Notes under the pieces: model-generated
The model's input: only the letters and a program-made list of their open reading frames with translations
What the model was told of the DNA's origin: nothing
Databases searched by the model: none
Made by a program: the position numbers and the translations under genes
Source: Dehalococcoidia bacterium
Lineage (GTDB): Bacteria; Chloroflexota; Dehalococcoidia; SHXV01
Length of the DNA stretch: 33,982 bases
Reading direction: 5' to 3'
Assembly (NCBI GenBank): GCA_009693105.1
Contig: SHXV01000012.1
Coordinates: 1-33,982, forward strand
Shown: one piece after another, positions 23,105 to 33,015 of the stretch
How the letters are laid out: every line of letters begins with the position of its first letter
How positions within the stretch are numbered: the stretch's first letter is position 1

Positions 23105-24373
23105 ATGTTCTCGCGTGAGTTCGTGGTCCTCTGGATCGCGATGCTGATCACGATGTCCGGTATCGGCATGGTCTCCCCCCTGCTCCCGATCTATGTGCGC
23201 GATGAGCTGGGTGGACCTGCGGTCGCGGTCGCGCTCTCCTTCTCCGGCGTCGCCGTGGCCCAGATGCTCACCTCACCGTTCATCGGCAGGATGGGCGACC
23301 GCTTCGGGCTAAAGTGGTTCATCGTCGCCGGGTTCGCCGTCTATTCCATCTCCGGCTTTGGCTACCTGCTGGCGGACCGCTGGGAGCTGGTAATCGGGTT
23401 CCGGCTGCTGGCCGGATGCGGCATCGCCTTCATCTTCCCGATGACGATGGCCTACGTGGGGCTGCTGGCCCCCAGGGCGCAGGAAGGTTCATTCATGGGG
23501 GCGTTCTCTGTCGCCCAGATAGCGGGGTTCGGCATCGGACCGCTCCTTGGCGGCGGCGTCAAGGATGCGCTGGGATTCGATGCTGCCTTCGCGATCATGG
23601 CGACGCTGCTGGCCAGCGCCGGGCTGGTGGTCCTCCTGTTCCTCCCCGGAAAGGCGCCGGTGGCGCGTGGGGGAAGCGATGTGGCCAGTCTCCCCCTGGG
23701 CCGGCTGATCCGGCTGGCGGCCGTGCAGGCGACAGCGGCCCTGGCGCTAGTTCAGTCGCTCTCCATGTCGGTGTCCGGGGCGTTCCTCGCCGTCTACATC
23801 GTGGGAAGCGATGGCCTGAACTTTAACAGCACAACCTTCGTCGGCATCCTGCTGGCAGCGCGTTCGCTCGTCGGTGCGCTGTTCCAGCCGCTGTTTGGGC
23901 AGCTGGCCGACCGCACGGACCGCGTCCGGCTCGTGCTCATCGGGCTTATCGTGGCAGCCATCGGGCAGTTCTTCATCCCGGACATCTCCCACGCCGTGGC
24001 GGAGCTGCCGCTGCCGGGAGGGTCCGTGCGCCTCCTGCCCTGGCTGCTGGCACTGTACGTGCTCATCGGCACGGCGGAGGCGATGCTGCTCCCGGCGCAG
24101 AACGCCATTTTCGTGACGATAGGCCGGCGTGTGGGCATGGGATCGATCATGGGGATGAGCCAGATGGTGTCATCGATCGGGTTCCTCGGCGGTTCCTTGC
24201 TGGGTGCGGCCATCGTCTCCGTCTTCGGCCTCACCACCGTGTTCCGCTTTGCGGCCCTGATCTCCCTGGCGGGAGCGGTCCTGTTCTTTCTGCTCATACG
24301 GCGGGTGCAGCCGGAGGCCCAGGCGGAGGGCATGGACGTCACCGCCACTCCCCTGCCGGGCGCATCCGGCTAG
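23105..24373 (+). CDS. MFS transporter (multidrug/sugar efflux-like)
   Basis: This 422-residue protein has twelve hydrophobic segments. It shows the DHA1-like N-terminus MFSREFVVLWIAMLITMSGIG, which is followed by VSPLLPIYVRDELG. The loop 2-3 motif is GRMGDRFGLKW and its C-half copy is GQLADRTDRVRL. A central loop at about 190-205 separates the halves. It is a likely proton-coupled exporter of the cytoplasmic membrane; the substrate is unknown. ATG 23105 has GGAGG seven bases upstream, better than the track start at 23081. Its stop lies one base from the stop of the convergent Lon-like gene, leaving no room for a terminator. Confidence 0.9.
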   Translation: MFSREFVVLWIAMLITMSGIGMVSPLLPIYVRDELGGPAVAVALSFSGVAVAQMLTSPFIGRMGDRFGLKWFIVAGFAVYSISGFGYLLADRWELVIGFRLLAGCGIAFIFPMTMAYVGLLAPRAQEGSFMGAFSVAQIAGFGIGPLLGGGVKDALGFDAAFAIMATLLASAGLVVLLFLPGKAPVARGGSDVASLPLGRLIRLAAVQATAALALVQSLSMSVSGAFLAVYIVGSDGLNFNSTTFVGILLAARSLVGALFQPLFGQLADRTDRVRLVLIGLIVAAIGQFFIPDISHAVAELPLPGGSVRLLPWLLALYVLIGTAEAMLLPAQNAIFVTIGRRVGMGSIMGMSQMVSSIGFLGGSLLGAAIVSVFGLTTVFRFAALISLAGAVLFFLLIRRVQPEAQAEGMDVTATPLPGASG

Positions 24374-24374
24374 G

Positions 24375-26873
24375 TCATGTCCGGATGGGCGGGCCGGGCG
24401 GGGGCTCCGGCGGCACGCCGGGCGGCGTCGCCGGGCGCGGCTCCGGCGAAACGATGTGCACCGCTTCCGCGGCGGCGCCATCGGCACGGGAGAGCGCCGC
24501 AGCATAGGTGGCGAGCTGCGCCTCCACGCGGGCGAACACCGTTCCCTCCGCGAACCGGCCGTCCCCATCGCGTTCACCGGCGGCGACGCCGGTCAGCACT
24601 TCGATGCCCTCCTCGATCGTCCCGACGGCCCAGACGTGGAAGCGGCCCTCCGCCACGGCCTGCGACACCTCCGGCCGAAGCACCACGTTTTTCACGTTTG
24701 TCTTCGGGATCATGACGCCCTGCGTTCCGTCCAGCCCGCGGGCACGGCAGACCTCGTAGAAGCCCTCGATCTTGTGGGTGGCGCCGCCGATGGGCTGCAC
24801 CTCTCCCAGCTGATTCACCGACCCCGTAACGGCGATGCCCTGGGCCAGCGGTACACCGCTGAGGGCGGAGAGGATGGCATAGAGCTCCGTCGACGAGGCG
24901 GAATCGCCGTCGATCTCCCCATAGAGTTGCTCAAAGGTGAGGCTGGCGCTGATAGCCATCGCCTGCTCCTGTCCGAAGCGGTGCGCCAGGTAGCCGCGGA
25001 GGATAAGAAAGCCCTTGTTGTGGATCTGGCCAGCCATGCCGGTCTCTCGTTCCACGTTGACGATGGTGCCGCGGCCGGCGGAGGCGGTGCAGGTGATGCG
25101 CGATGGCCGGCCGAACACCGTATCGCCCAGGTCATAGATGGAAAGGGCGTTCACCTGCCCCACCCGCGCTCCCGTCGTGTCGATGAAGATCGATCCTTCG
25201 TCGATGAGCTGTTCGATCCGGTCGCGCAGCAGGGAGGAGCGGTACACCCCCTCCTCGATCGCGCGCTCCACGTGCTCCGGCCCGACGATCGTCTCGCCCG
25301 CCACGCCGGCCCAGTAGTCCGCCTGGATCAGGACATCGAGCAGATCGGAGAGGTTGGCGGAGAGCCTCGACTGGTCCTCCACCAGGCGGGCGGAGTGCTC
25401 CACCAACAGCGCCACGGCAGCCACGCTGAAGGCGCGCAGCCCCCGGCGGTCCGACTGGCGGCGGATAAATGCGACCAGCCCGCCGATGCGATCGGCCGAC
25501 CGGGGAAAGTCCGGCTCGAATTCCGCCTTCACACGGAACAACTCGCGAAAATCCGGGTCCTGGCGATACAGGAGGGAATACATCTGTGGGTCGCCGATGA
25601 TGACGACCTTCGTATCGAGCGGAATCGGCTCAGGGCGGAGGCCGGTTGTGGGAACCATGCCCAGCGATTCCTGAATGTTCTCGATCGCGATCTCCCGGCA
25701 CATCAGCGCCCGCTTGAGCGCGTCGTAGCTGAGGGCTCCGGAGAAGAGGTCGCGCAGGCGAAGGACCAAGAAGCCGCCGTTTGCCCGCGCCAGCGCGCCC
25801 GGCTTCACCTGCATGTGGTCCGTCACCATTGTGCCGAACATGCCGGTGTACTCGATCCGGCCCACTAGGTTGTAATAGGTGGGGTGCGTCTCGTTGATAA
25901 CGGGCGCTCCCCCCGCGGGATCATTGGTGACAACCACGTTCACCTCATAGCGGCGCAGGGGGGACGATTGCGCCTGCTGAATGGCGGCTGGGGCGCCGGG
26001 GGGCGCTTCAGGCGCGCGGAGGAACGTATCGCGCTGGGCGATGATATCGTTGCGGGCGGACTTGAGGAACTCTGCGATCTCCGCATGTCTGCCGTAGCCC
26101 TCCCACAGCGGATCGAGCAGGTGGTCAATCGCGAACGCCGCCACCTGGGTGTCCAACTGATCGACTTTCTCCCGCGCCGCCCGCTCCAGCCTGCGCACGG
26201 TCAGCATTGTTTCCTGGATCAGCCCGCCCGCGCGTTGCATCGCTTCCCTTAGCCGCTCCTGGGACTGGGGTGGGAGCACCTGATACTGGTCCGGGGTGAT
26301 CGCCTTGCCGTTGATGGCGGGGACCGGCACGATCCCCGCCGGCGTGAACTGAAGCACCACGCTCGTCGCTTCCGCCGCTTTTCCCAGCGCCTCCAGCACT
26401 TCCGCGCGCTGACGATCCAGATCCTGATCCAGCTCCTGCCGCTGGTGAACGTAGGACTCCGATTCAAACGTCTGGCGCAGGACGCGAATAGCGGACTCGA
26501 CGGCGCGTTTCACCTCAATCGCGAACTCGCGGCCTCTCCCCGCCTCCAGCGCGATGCCCACCGGATGATCGGGATCGGTGAAGTTATGCACGTACACCCA
26601 GTCCGGGGGGGCGGGCATGCTCATCGCCTTCTGGCGAAGGAACGCCTCCACCAGCGACGACTTGCCGATGCCGTCCGGCCCGGAGACGTAGAGGTTGTAC
26701 CCCTGCCCCTCTACCCCAAGCCCGAACTCGATGGCGCGAACGGCCCGCTCCTGGCCCAGCACCCCCTCCAGCGGTTCGACATCCGCGGTGGTCTGGAACG
26801 GGAGGGAGGCCGGGTCACAGCGAGCGACAAGCTTTTCCGCCGGGATACGGAATGTGGTACGAGCATCGGTCAT
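24375..26873 (-). CDS. Lon-family ATP-dependent protease (LonB/YcbZ-like, AAA_32 type)
   Basis: This 832-residue AAA+ protease has the Walker A motif GPDGIGKSS (65-73), a coiled-coil-prone insertion (about 115-290) and a second AAA part with ANGGFLVLRLRDL (364-376), where a Walker B acid is not evident. It ends with the Lon protease domain (about 560-765). The catalytic dyad is complete: Ser658 in DGDSAS and Lys701 in THKIEGF, 43 residues apart as in Lon. No N-terminal LAN substrate domain is present, unlike housekeeping LonA. The C-terminal 25 residues are Pro-rich. It should degrade misfolded or regulatory proteins in the cytosol, or at the membrane. The start at 26873 has AAGGAG six bases upstream; the 52-residue track extension is rejected. 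Confidence 0.93.
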   Translation of the reverse strand: MTDARTTFRIPAEKLVARCDPASLPFQTTADVEPLEGVLGQERAVRAIEFGLGVEGQGYNLYVSGPDGIGKSSLVEAFLRQKAMSMPAPPDWVYVHNFTDPDHPVGIALEAGRGREFAIEVKRAVESAIRVLRQTFESESYVHQRQELDQDLDRQRAEVLEALGKAAEATSVVLQFTPAGIVPVPAINGKAITPDQYQVLPPQSQERLREAMQRAGGLIQETMLTVRRLERAAREKVDQLDTQVAAFAIDHLLDPLWEGYGRHAEIAEFLKSARNDIIAQRDTFLRAPEAPPGAPAAIQQAQSSPLRRYEVNVVVTNDPAGGAPVINETHPTYYNLVGRIEYTGMFGTMVTDHMQVKPGALARANGGFLVLRLRDLFSGALSYDALKRALMCREIAIENIQESLGMVPTTGLRPEPIPLDTKVVIIGDPQMYSLLYRQDPDFRELFRVKAEFEPDFPRSADRIGGLVAFIRRQSDRRGLRAFSVAAVALLVEHSARLVEDQSRLSANLSDLLDVLIQADYWAGVAGETIVGPEHVERAIEEGVYRSSLLRDRIEQLIDEGSIFIDTTGARVGQVNALSIYDLGDTVFGRPSRITCTASAGRGTIVNVERETGMAGQIHNKGFLILRGYLAHRFGQEQAMAISASLTFEQLYGEIDGDSASSTELYAILSALSGVPLAQGIAVTGSVNQLGEVQPIGGATHKIEGFYEVCRARGLDGTQGVMIPKTNVKNVVLRPEVSQAVAEGRFHVWAVGTIEEGIEVLTGVAAGERDGDGRFAEGTVFARVEAQLATYAAALSRADGAAAEAVHIVSPEPRPATPPGVPPEPPPGPPIRT

Positions 26874-27002
26874 TGGTTGCTCCTTCAGGGCGCTTCCGGA
26901 GGCGTGAGCACATCGGAACGAGGATCGATCCCGCGCGCGCCCGCTGTCAACTGCGACATTAAGCGATCCCTGCCGGGCTAGCTGATCCGCCGCCACATTT
27001 AC

Positions 27003-27008
27003 TACAAT
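27003..27008 (+). promoter_or_regulatory. Candidate -10 box of the hydrolase/isochorismatase operon
   Basis: TACAAT in the 188-bp divergent gap, 54 bases before ATG 27062. No convincing -35. The same hexamer precedes the MFS gene at 1914. Confidence 0.35.
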
Positions 27009-27061
27009 GCCGCTGGGACCGCGACTCACCAGCGCGGAACCCGGACGGGAGCGGAGAGCAG

Positions 27062-27985
27062 ATGAGTGATGAACCGGCTATCGCCGTCGCAGCCCGGTAC
27101 TTCGGTGTGCCGGTCACGGAGTTCGTCGAACCGCTGGATCGGTTCGAGCAGGGGGATGAGCTCCGGCTGCACTACCTTGATTGGGGAACGGAGGGACTGC
27201 CCCCGCTGGTCTTCCTGCACGGCGGCGGACAGAACGCCCACAGCTGGGACCTGGTAGCACTGGCGCTTCGTCTGGACTATCACGTCCTGTCCGTGGACCT
27301 GCCGGGTCACGGCGATAGCGCCTGGTCTGAGGATGGGATGTACACGCCCCAGAACACGGCGCGGGAGGTGGCGGGGTTGTTTCAGCGCGTCGGCCTGGGG
27401 CGATTCGTCCTTGCCGGCATGTCGATGGGGGGGAGCACTAGCATCGCCTACGCGGGGGACCATCACTATACGACCCTGGCAGGGCTGATCATCGTCGATG
27501 TCGGCCCGGAGATCCGGCCGGAGGGGGTGAACCAGATCCGAACCATCATACAATCGCAAATGGACGTGGAATACGACTCCATCGATCAGGCCATCGATGT
27601 CACCCGCGCCCACAACCCCCAGCGCCCGCGAGAGGTCTCCGCCTCCCGGATGCCCCACAACCTGCGCCAGCTTCCCAGCGGCAAGTGGGTCTGGAAGTAC
27701 GACAACCGCTTTCGCCGCCGCGACGCGCAGCCGTCGCCGGAGCGCAATCGCGTCCCCAATCGGTTGGAGCTCTGGGATGACGTCCGCAAGATCAGCTGTC
27801 CCGCGCTGGTGCTCCGCGGCGAACGCAGCAAGGTGCTCCTCGCCGAGGACGCCCAAAAGCTGGCGGGGTCGCTGCCGCGGGGCGAATGGGTGGAGGTGCC
27901 GGGCGCCGGGCACTCCGTCCAGACCGACAACCCTGCAGCGCTGGCGGCGGAGATACGCCGCTTTCTGCGCAAGATCGGATACTAA
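27062..27985 (+). CDS. Alpha/beta hydrolase
   Basis: This 307-residue cytosolic alpha/beta hydrolase has the oxyanion loop HGGGQNAHSWD, the nucleophile elbow GMSMGG (Ser121), a cap region with several Arg/Trp residues and the terminal GAGHSVQTDNP (His284), so the triad is plausible. It is a close relative of the hydrolase at 9287: both start the fold with LHYLDWG or FHYLDWG and share the same motif spacing. Ester, lactone or C-C bond hydrolysis are possible; the substrate is unknown. A GGAG-containing leader precedes ATG 27062. The stop codon overlaps the SD of the downstream isochorismatase-fold gene, 7 bp away, so both are one operon. Confidence 0.92.
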   Translation: MSDEPAIAVAARYFGVPVTEFVEPLDRFEQGDELRLHYLDWGTEGLPPLVFLHGGGQNAHSWDLVALALRLDYHVLSVDLPGHGDSAWSEDGMYTPQNTAREVAGLFQRVGLGRFVLAGMSMGGSTSIAYAGDHHYTTLAGLIIVDVGPEIRPEGVNQIRTIIQSQMDVEYDSIDQAIDVTRAHNPQRPREVSASRMPHNLRQLPSGKWVWKYDNRFRRRDAQPSPERNRVPNRLELWDDVRKISCPALVLRGERSKVLLAEDAQKLAGSLPRGEWVEVPGAGHSVQTDNPAALAAEIRRFLRKIGY

Positions 27986-27992
27986 GGGAACG

Positions 27993-28586
27993 ATGATGGA
28001 CGCACCCTGGCGGATCGATCGGGAGCGGGCAGCGCTGCTGATCATGGACTACCAGAACGAGATCGCCGCCCCGCAGGAGGAGCGGGACCCGGCCCTGTTT
28101 GAGCGCGCCGCCCGCGTCGTGGATGCATGGCGAACCGCCGGCCTGCCGGTGTACCACGTCGTTATCCACTTCCGGGAGGGGTACCCGGAGGTGGGACCGC
28201 GCAGCCGCATGTTCAGCGGGCTGAAGGCGGCGGGACGCCTGCGCGAAGGAACGGAGGGCGCGGCTATCCACCGCGCGGTCGCGCCCCTGCCGGGTGAAGT
28301 CATCGTGACGAAGAAGCGGGTGGGCGCGTTTAGCGGTTCGGACCTCGATCTCATCCTGAGCGGTAACGACCGCACATCGCTCGTCCTGATGGGCATCGCC
28401 ACCAGCGGTGTCGTGCTGTCCACCGTTCGGGCGGCGGCGGACGCCGATTACGAGCTCACGATCATCGCCGATTGCTGCGCCGATGGCGATGCGGAGGTGC
28501 ACCGCGTCCTCACAGAGAAGATCTTCCCTCGCCAGGCAGAGGTCATCACCGCGGACGACCTGCTACGCACGCTCGCCGGCGCCTGA
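27993..28586 (+). CDS. Isochorismatase-fold protein lacking the catalytic Cys
   Basis: This 197-residue member of the isochorismatase/nicotinamidase superfamily keeps Asp19 (LIMDYQN) and the Lys of VTKKRVGAF, but the nucleophile position reads ATSGVVLS, with Val in place of Cys. It therefore cannot work as a cysteine hydrolase. True isochorismatases (EntB, PhzD) also lack Cys and use Asp/Lys chemistry on a vinyl ether, so a non-Cys reaction is possible. The DCCAD segment after the active site is common in this branch. ATG 27993 has AAGGGA upstream that overlaps the stop of the alpha/beta hydrolase; ATG 27996 is an alternative. The track ORF start at 27597 lies inside the hydrolase gene. Confidence 0.88.
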   Translation: MMDAPWRIDRERAALLIMDYQNEIAAPQEERDPALFERAARVVDAWRTAGLPVYHVVIHFREGYPEVGPRSRMFSGLKAAGRLREGTEGAAIHRAVAPLPGEVIVTKKRVGAFSGSDLDLILSGNDRTSLVLMGIATSGVVLSTVRAAADADYELTIIADCCADGDAEVHRVLTEKIFPRQAEVITADDLLRTLAGA

Positions 28587-28639
28587 TCCGCCCGTGGCCG
28601 TGCACCTACGCCCGCGATCGGGTACGCTGGTAATAGATT

Positions 28640-28686
28640 ATGTCGCCGGCGCCTGACCGGCTGCCAGAATACGACCTGAGGAACTG

Positions 28687-28687
<1 letters not shown>
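28640..28687 (+). other. Possible 15-codon upstream ORF overlapping typA
   Basis: ATG 28640 opens a short frame ([15 protein letters not shown]) whose TGA overlaps the typA ATG by one base (TGATG). It has no clear SD. The spacing would allow translational coupling, but chance is also possible. Confidence 0.25.
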
Positions 28688-30540
<1,853 letters not shown>

Positions 30541-30584
30541 GCCCCCTCCCGGCGGAACGGATTCCCTGGGCCGGTCTCTGGCGG

Positions 30585-30590
30585 TACACT
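30585..30590 (+). promoter_or_regulatory. Candidate -10 box of the TauE/SafE gene
   Basis: TACACT ends 10 bases before the first TTG candidate start (30601). If used, transcription would begin at about 30597, leaving almost no leader. An SD-like GGGAG (30596-30600) favours the second TTG at 30607 instead, so the start is unresolved. Confidence 0.35.
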
Positions 30591-30600
30591 CAGCCGGGAG

Positions 30601-31437
30601 TTGACGTTGTCATCGCTTGAGTTGCTGCTCATCCCGCTGGGGTTCCTTGTGGGAACATACGGCACGCTGGTCGGCGCGGGCGGAGGCTCCATCCTCGTGC
30701 CGGTGCTCCTCCTCTCCTATCCCCGCCTGTCCCCCACGCACCTCACGTCTTTATCGCTCCTGGTCGTGTTTTTCAACGCGGCGTCCGGGTCCGTGGCTTA
30801 CGCACGCCTGCGGCGCATCGACTATCTCAGCGGGCTCATCTTTGCCGCGGCAGCGCTGCCGTGGTCGATAGCGGGGGCATTCGCCGTCGCCGTCATTCCC
30901 CAGCGGACGTTCGACATCCTGCTTGCCCTGCTGCTGCTTGCGCTCGCTGGCTACACCTGGTGGGCGGCGGAACGGGCGATGGCCATTCGACCGGCGATCC
31001 GGGGACATGCCGTGATCACGCGAACCGTGGCAGGGGAGGAAAGGGGCAGCGCCTATCGCTACTCCTACAACCTCCGGCATGGCATCGCCTTTAGCGTGTT
31101 GATTGGATTCATCTCCAGCCTGCTTGGCATTGGCGGCGGTGTTGTGCACGTGCCGATCATGATCAGGCTGCTGCACTTCCCGGTACACGTCGCGATAGCG
31201 ACGTCGCAGTTTGTGCTGGCGATCACCTCCGCATCGGGAAGCGCGGTCCATCTCGGCAGGGGCGATCTGGATAGCACGGACCTAGTGCACGCCCTTCTCC
31301 TGGCCATCGGCGTCATTCCCGGCGCTCAAGTGGGCGCGCGGCTGGCGCAGCAATTCAGGGGCACGGGCATCGTGCGGTTGCTGACCGTGGCCCTCGCCGT
31401 ACTGGGGTTACGTCTGCTCTACGCGGGCATACGGTAG
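30601..31437 (+). CDS. TauE/SafE (DUF81) family sulfite/sulfonate-type permease
   Basis: This 278-residue membrane protein of about eight helices is built as two related halves. Each half carries the family's glycine-rich motif: GTYGTLVGAGGGSILVPVLL near the N-terminus and GFISSLLGIGGGVVHVPIMI in the middle. The N-half is followed by a loop ending SLLVVFFNAASGS, and the C-half by ATSQFVLAITSASGS. Members export or import sulfite, sulfoacetate, taurine-derived or other small anions across the cytoplasmic membrane. The cytosolic mid-loop is basic. It has a TTG start at 30601, or 30607 if GGGAG is the SD. Its stop lies one base from the stop of the convergent DHA2 carrier. Confidence 0.88.
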   Translation: MTLSSLELLLIPLGFLVGTYGTLVGAGGGSILVPVLLLSYPRLSPTHLTSLSLLVVFFNAASGSVAYARLRRIDYLSGLIFAAAALPWSIAGAFAVAVIPQRTFDILLALLLLALAGYTWWAAERAMAIRPAIRGHAVITRTVAGEERGSAYRYSYNLRHGIAFSVLIGFISSLLGIGGGVVHVPIMIRLLHFPVHVAIATSQFVLAITSASGSAVHLGRGDLDSTDLVHALLLAIGVIPGAQVGARLAQQFRGTGIVRLLTVALAVLGLRLLYAGIR

Positions 31438-31438
31438 G

Positions 31439-32887
31439 TCACCGCTTCCCAACCGATGACGCAGCGGCACGCTCCTCCGCCGCCCGGCACGCCCGCAGAG
31501 CGGAGGGGTCAGCTATCCCCAGCACAAGGACGACGGTGGCGACGCTGACGATCCCCAGCCCCAGGAACGCCATCTCCAGCCCCTGTTCCATGCTCGCCGC
31601 CCGCGTCGTCACCAGTACGATGACGGCCGTTCCCACGGCCCCGCCCAGGGAACGAAACGTGCCGCGCAGCCCGCTGATCGAGGCGATGCGGTCGGGCGCC
31701 AGCTCGATCGCCGCGTTGTTGAGCGCGGGCCCCACCATGCCGTAAGACAGCCCGATCAGGGTCATTACGGAAGCCGTGTAGAAGAAGTCGGAGAACTGTA
31801 GCCCCAGCAGAACGGGCTCGTGCAGGCTGCGGGAGAGGATGATGGCGCCGATCCCCATGACCGTCAGCCCCATGGCGATCGGGGCGCGGTAGCCAGTGCG
31901 GGGGAGCATCATGGCGGCGAGAACGGAGGTGGCGCTCATCGCCAGCGCGCGCGGCGTCAGGAGAAAGCCGCTCTGGCTGGGCGACATGCCGTACGCGGTC
32001 TGGAGATAGAGCGGGATGAAGGCGAACAGGCCCAGGAGCGTGACGCCGTAGAGGAAGTTGAGGGCGTTGGTGGCGATGAATTCCCGGCGCAGCAGCAATT
32101 CCATGTCGATGATCGGGTTCGTTATGCGCCGTTCCCGGCGAAAGAACGCCGCACCCGCCAGCGCCGCGAGCACAAGGCAGGCGACGAGAACGGCGGGGCT
32201 TGGGCTGGCGTTCTGCTTGGAAAGCTCCGTAAAGGCGTAGATGAAGCTGGAGATCGCGGCGGCCAGCAGCCCGGCGCCCAGGAAATCGATGTTTCCGGCC
32301 GGGCGGGTCGCCGCTCGCGGCAAGAACACGACCCCCAGCAGGGCGATGATCAGGCCCGCGGGGAAGTTCAGCCCGAACGTCCAGCGCCAGCCCAGATGCT
32401 CCACGATCACCCCCCCGATGTTGGGCCCCAGGAGCGTGCCGATGGGCAGCACCGAGGAGATCATCCCGATGGCGCGGGCCCGGTTGTGCGGAAACGCTTC
32501 GCCGATGAGCCCGAAGGCCGTGGCGTTGAGCGTACCGCCGACGAGCCCCTGCACCAGCCGCGCCAAGATGAGGAGGTACACGTTGGGGGCGAGGGCGCTG
32601 GCCAAGGAGGACAGGGCGAACAGCACGAGCGCGATCGAGAACACCCGCCGGCCGCCCCATTCATCGGCCAGCTTGCCCGCCACCGGCATGGACACCGCGG
32701 AGGACAGCGTATAGATGGTCACCACCCACCCGATCCAGCGGAGGGGGGCGTCCAGCTCCACAATGATTTGGGGAATGGCGACCGTGACCATGTGGAACTG
32801 CATGGCGGTGAAGAACAAGGGCACGGAGACAAGGGCAAACGTCAGGTAGGGGGACCGCATCCTCACCTTCTTCCGCGGGGGTGGCAT
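31439..32887 (-). CDS. MFS transporter, DHA2 (EmrB/QacA-like) family
   Basis: This 482-residue carrier (from ATG 32887) has the 14-helix DHA2 look. It shows VTVAIPQIIVELDAPLRWIGWVVTIYTLS in helix 1-2 (the L-D-x-T-x-V-N-V-A-L-P region, reduced) and the loop motif GKLADEWGGRRVF. Motif C, GTLLGPNIGGVIVEHLGWRWTFGLNFP, is characteristic of drug/H+ antiporters. It probably exports toxic amphiphiles; the substrate is unknown. The track start at 32986 adds a non-hydrophobic Arg-rich tail and overlaps the next promoter, so MPPPRKKVRM is preferred; ATG 32860 (MRSPYL) is also possible. TAGACT lies 10 bases from ATG 32887 and no SD is seen. Confidence 0.9.
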   Translation of the reverse strand: MPPPRKKVRMRSPYLTFALVSVPLFFTAMQFHMVTVAIPQIIVELDAPLRWIGWVVTIYTLSSAVSMPVAGKLADEWGGRRVFSIALVLFALSSLASALAPNVYLLILARLVQGLVGGTLNATAFGLIGEAFPHNRARAIGMISSVLPIGTLLGPNIGGVIVEHLGWRWTFGLNFPAGLIIALLGVVFLPRAATRPAGNIDFLGAGLLAAAISSFIYAFTELSKQNASPSPAVLVACLVLAALAGAAFFRRERRITNPIIDMELLLRREFIATNALNFLYGVTLLGLFAFIPLYLQTAYGMSPSQSGFLLTPRALAMSATSVLAAMMLPRTGYRAPIAMGLTVMGIGAIILSRSLHEPVLLGLQFSDFFYTASVMTLIGLSYGMVGPALNNAAIELAPDRIASISGLRGTFRSLGGAVGTAVIVLVTTRAASMEQGLEMAFLGLGIVSVATVVLVLGIADPSALRACRAAEERAAASSVGKR

Positions 32888-32897
32888 GGGACGGCTC

Positions 32898-32903
32898 AGT
32901 CTA
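32898..32903 (-). promoter_or_regulatory. Candidate -10 box of the DHA2 carrier
   Basis: The minus strand reads GCTAGACTGAGCCGTCCC and then the ATG at 32887. TAGACT ends ten bases before the start codon, again pointing to a leaderless or near-leaderless mRNA. The same hexamer precedes the esterase at 4396. Confidence 0.35.
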
Positions 32904-32929
32904 GCATCGGTTTTTCTGAGGCGCCGCCC

Positions 32930-32959
32930 TTGACAAGCTGTCGGTACGGGAGGTATATC
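32930..32959 (+). promoter_or_regulatory. Consensus-like sigma70 promoter for the amidohydrolase
   Basis: TTGACA (32930-32935) is a perfect -35 hexamer. TATATC (32954-32959, 18 bp spacer) or GTATAT (17 bp spacer) serves as -10. This is the strongest promoter-like sequence in the window and sits about 56 bases before an ATG that also has a very good SD. Confidence 0.7.
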
Positions 32960-33015
32960 GGAGTCGCGAACATGCGATGCTGGCACATATGTCCGGCGCG
33001 AAGAGGAGGAAAGCT

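Noticed and set aside
24456-25868. 470-aa plus-strand ORF
   Set aside because: Antisense to the Lon-like protease, which has intact Walker A and Ser/Lys dyad; the ORF shows no domain pattern.
27026-28045. 339-aa minus-strand ORF
   Set aside because: Antisense of the alpha/beta hydrolase at 27062.
28573-28656. 14-base direct repeat TCGCCGGCGCCTGA, about 70 bp apart, as an att site
   Set aside because: Too short and GC-rich, with no integrase, tRNA or mobile gene nearby; kept only as a note to the typA leader ORF.
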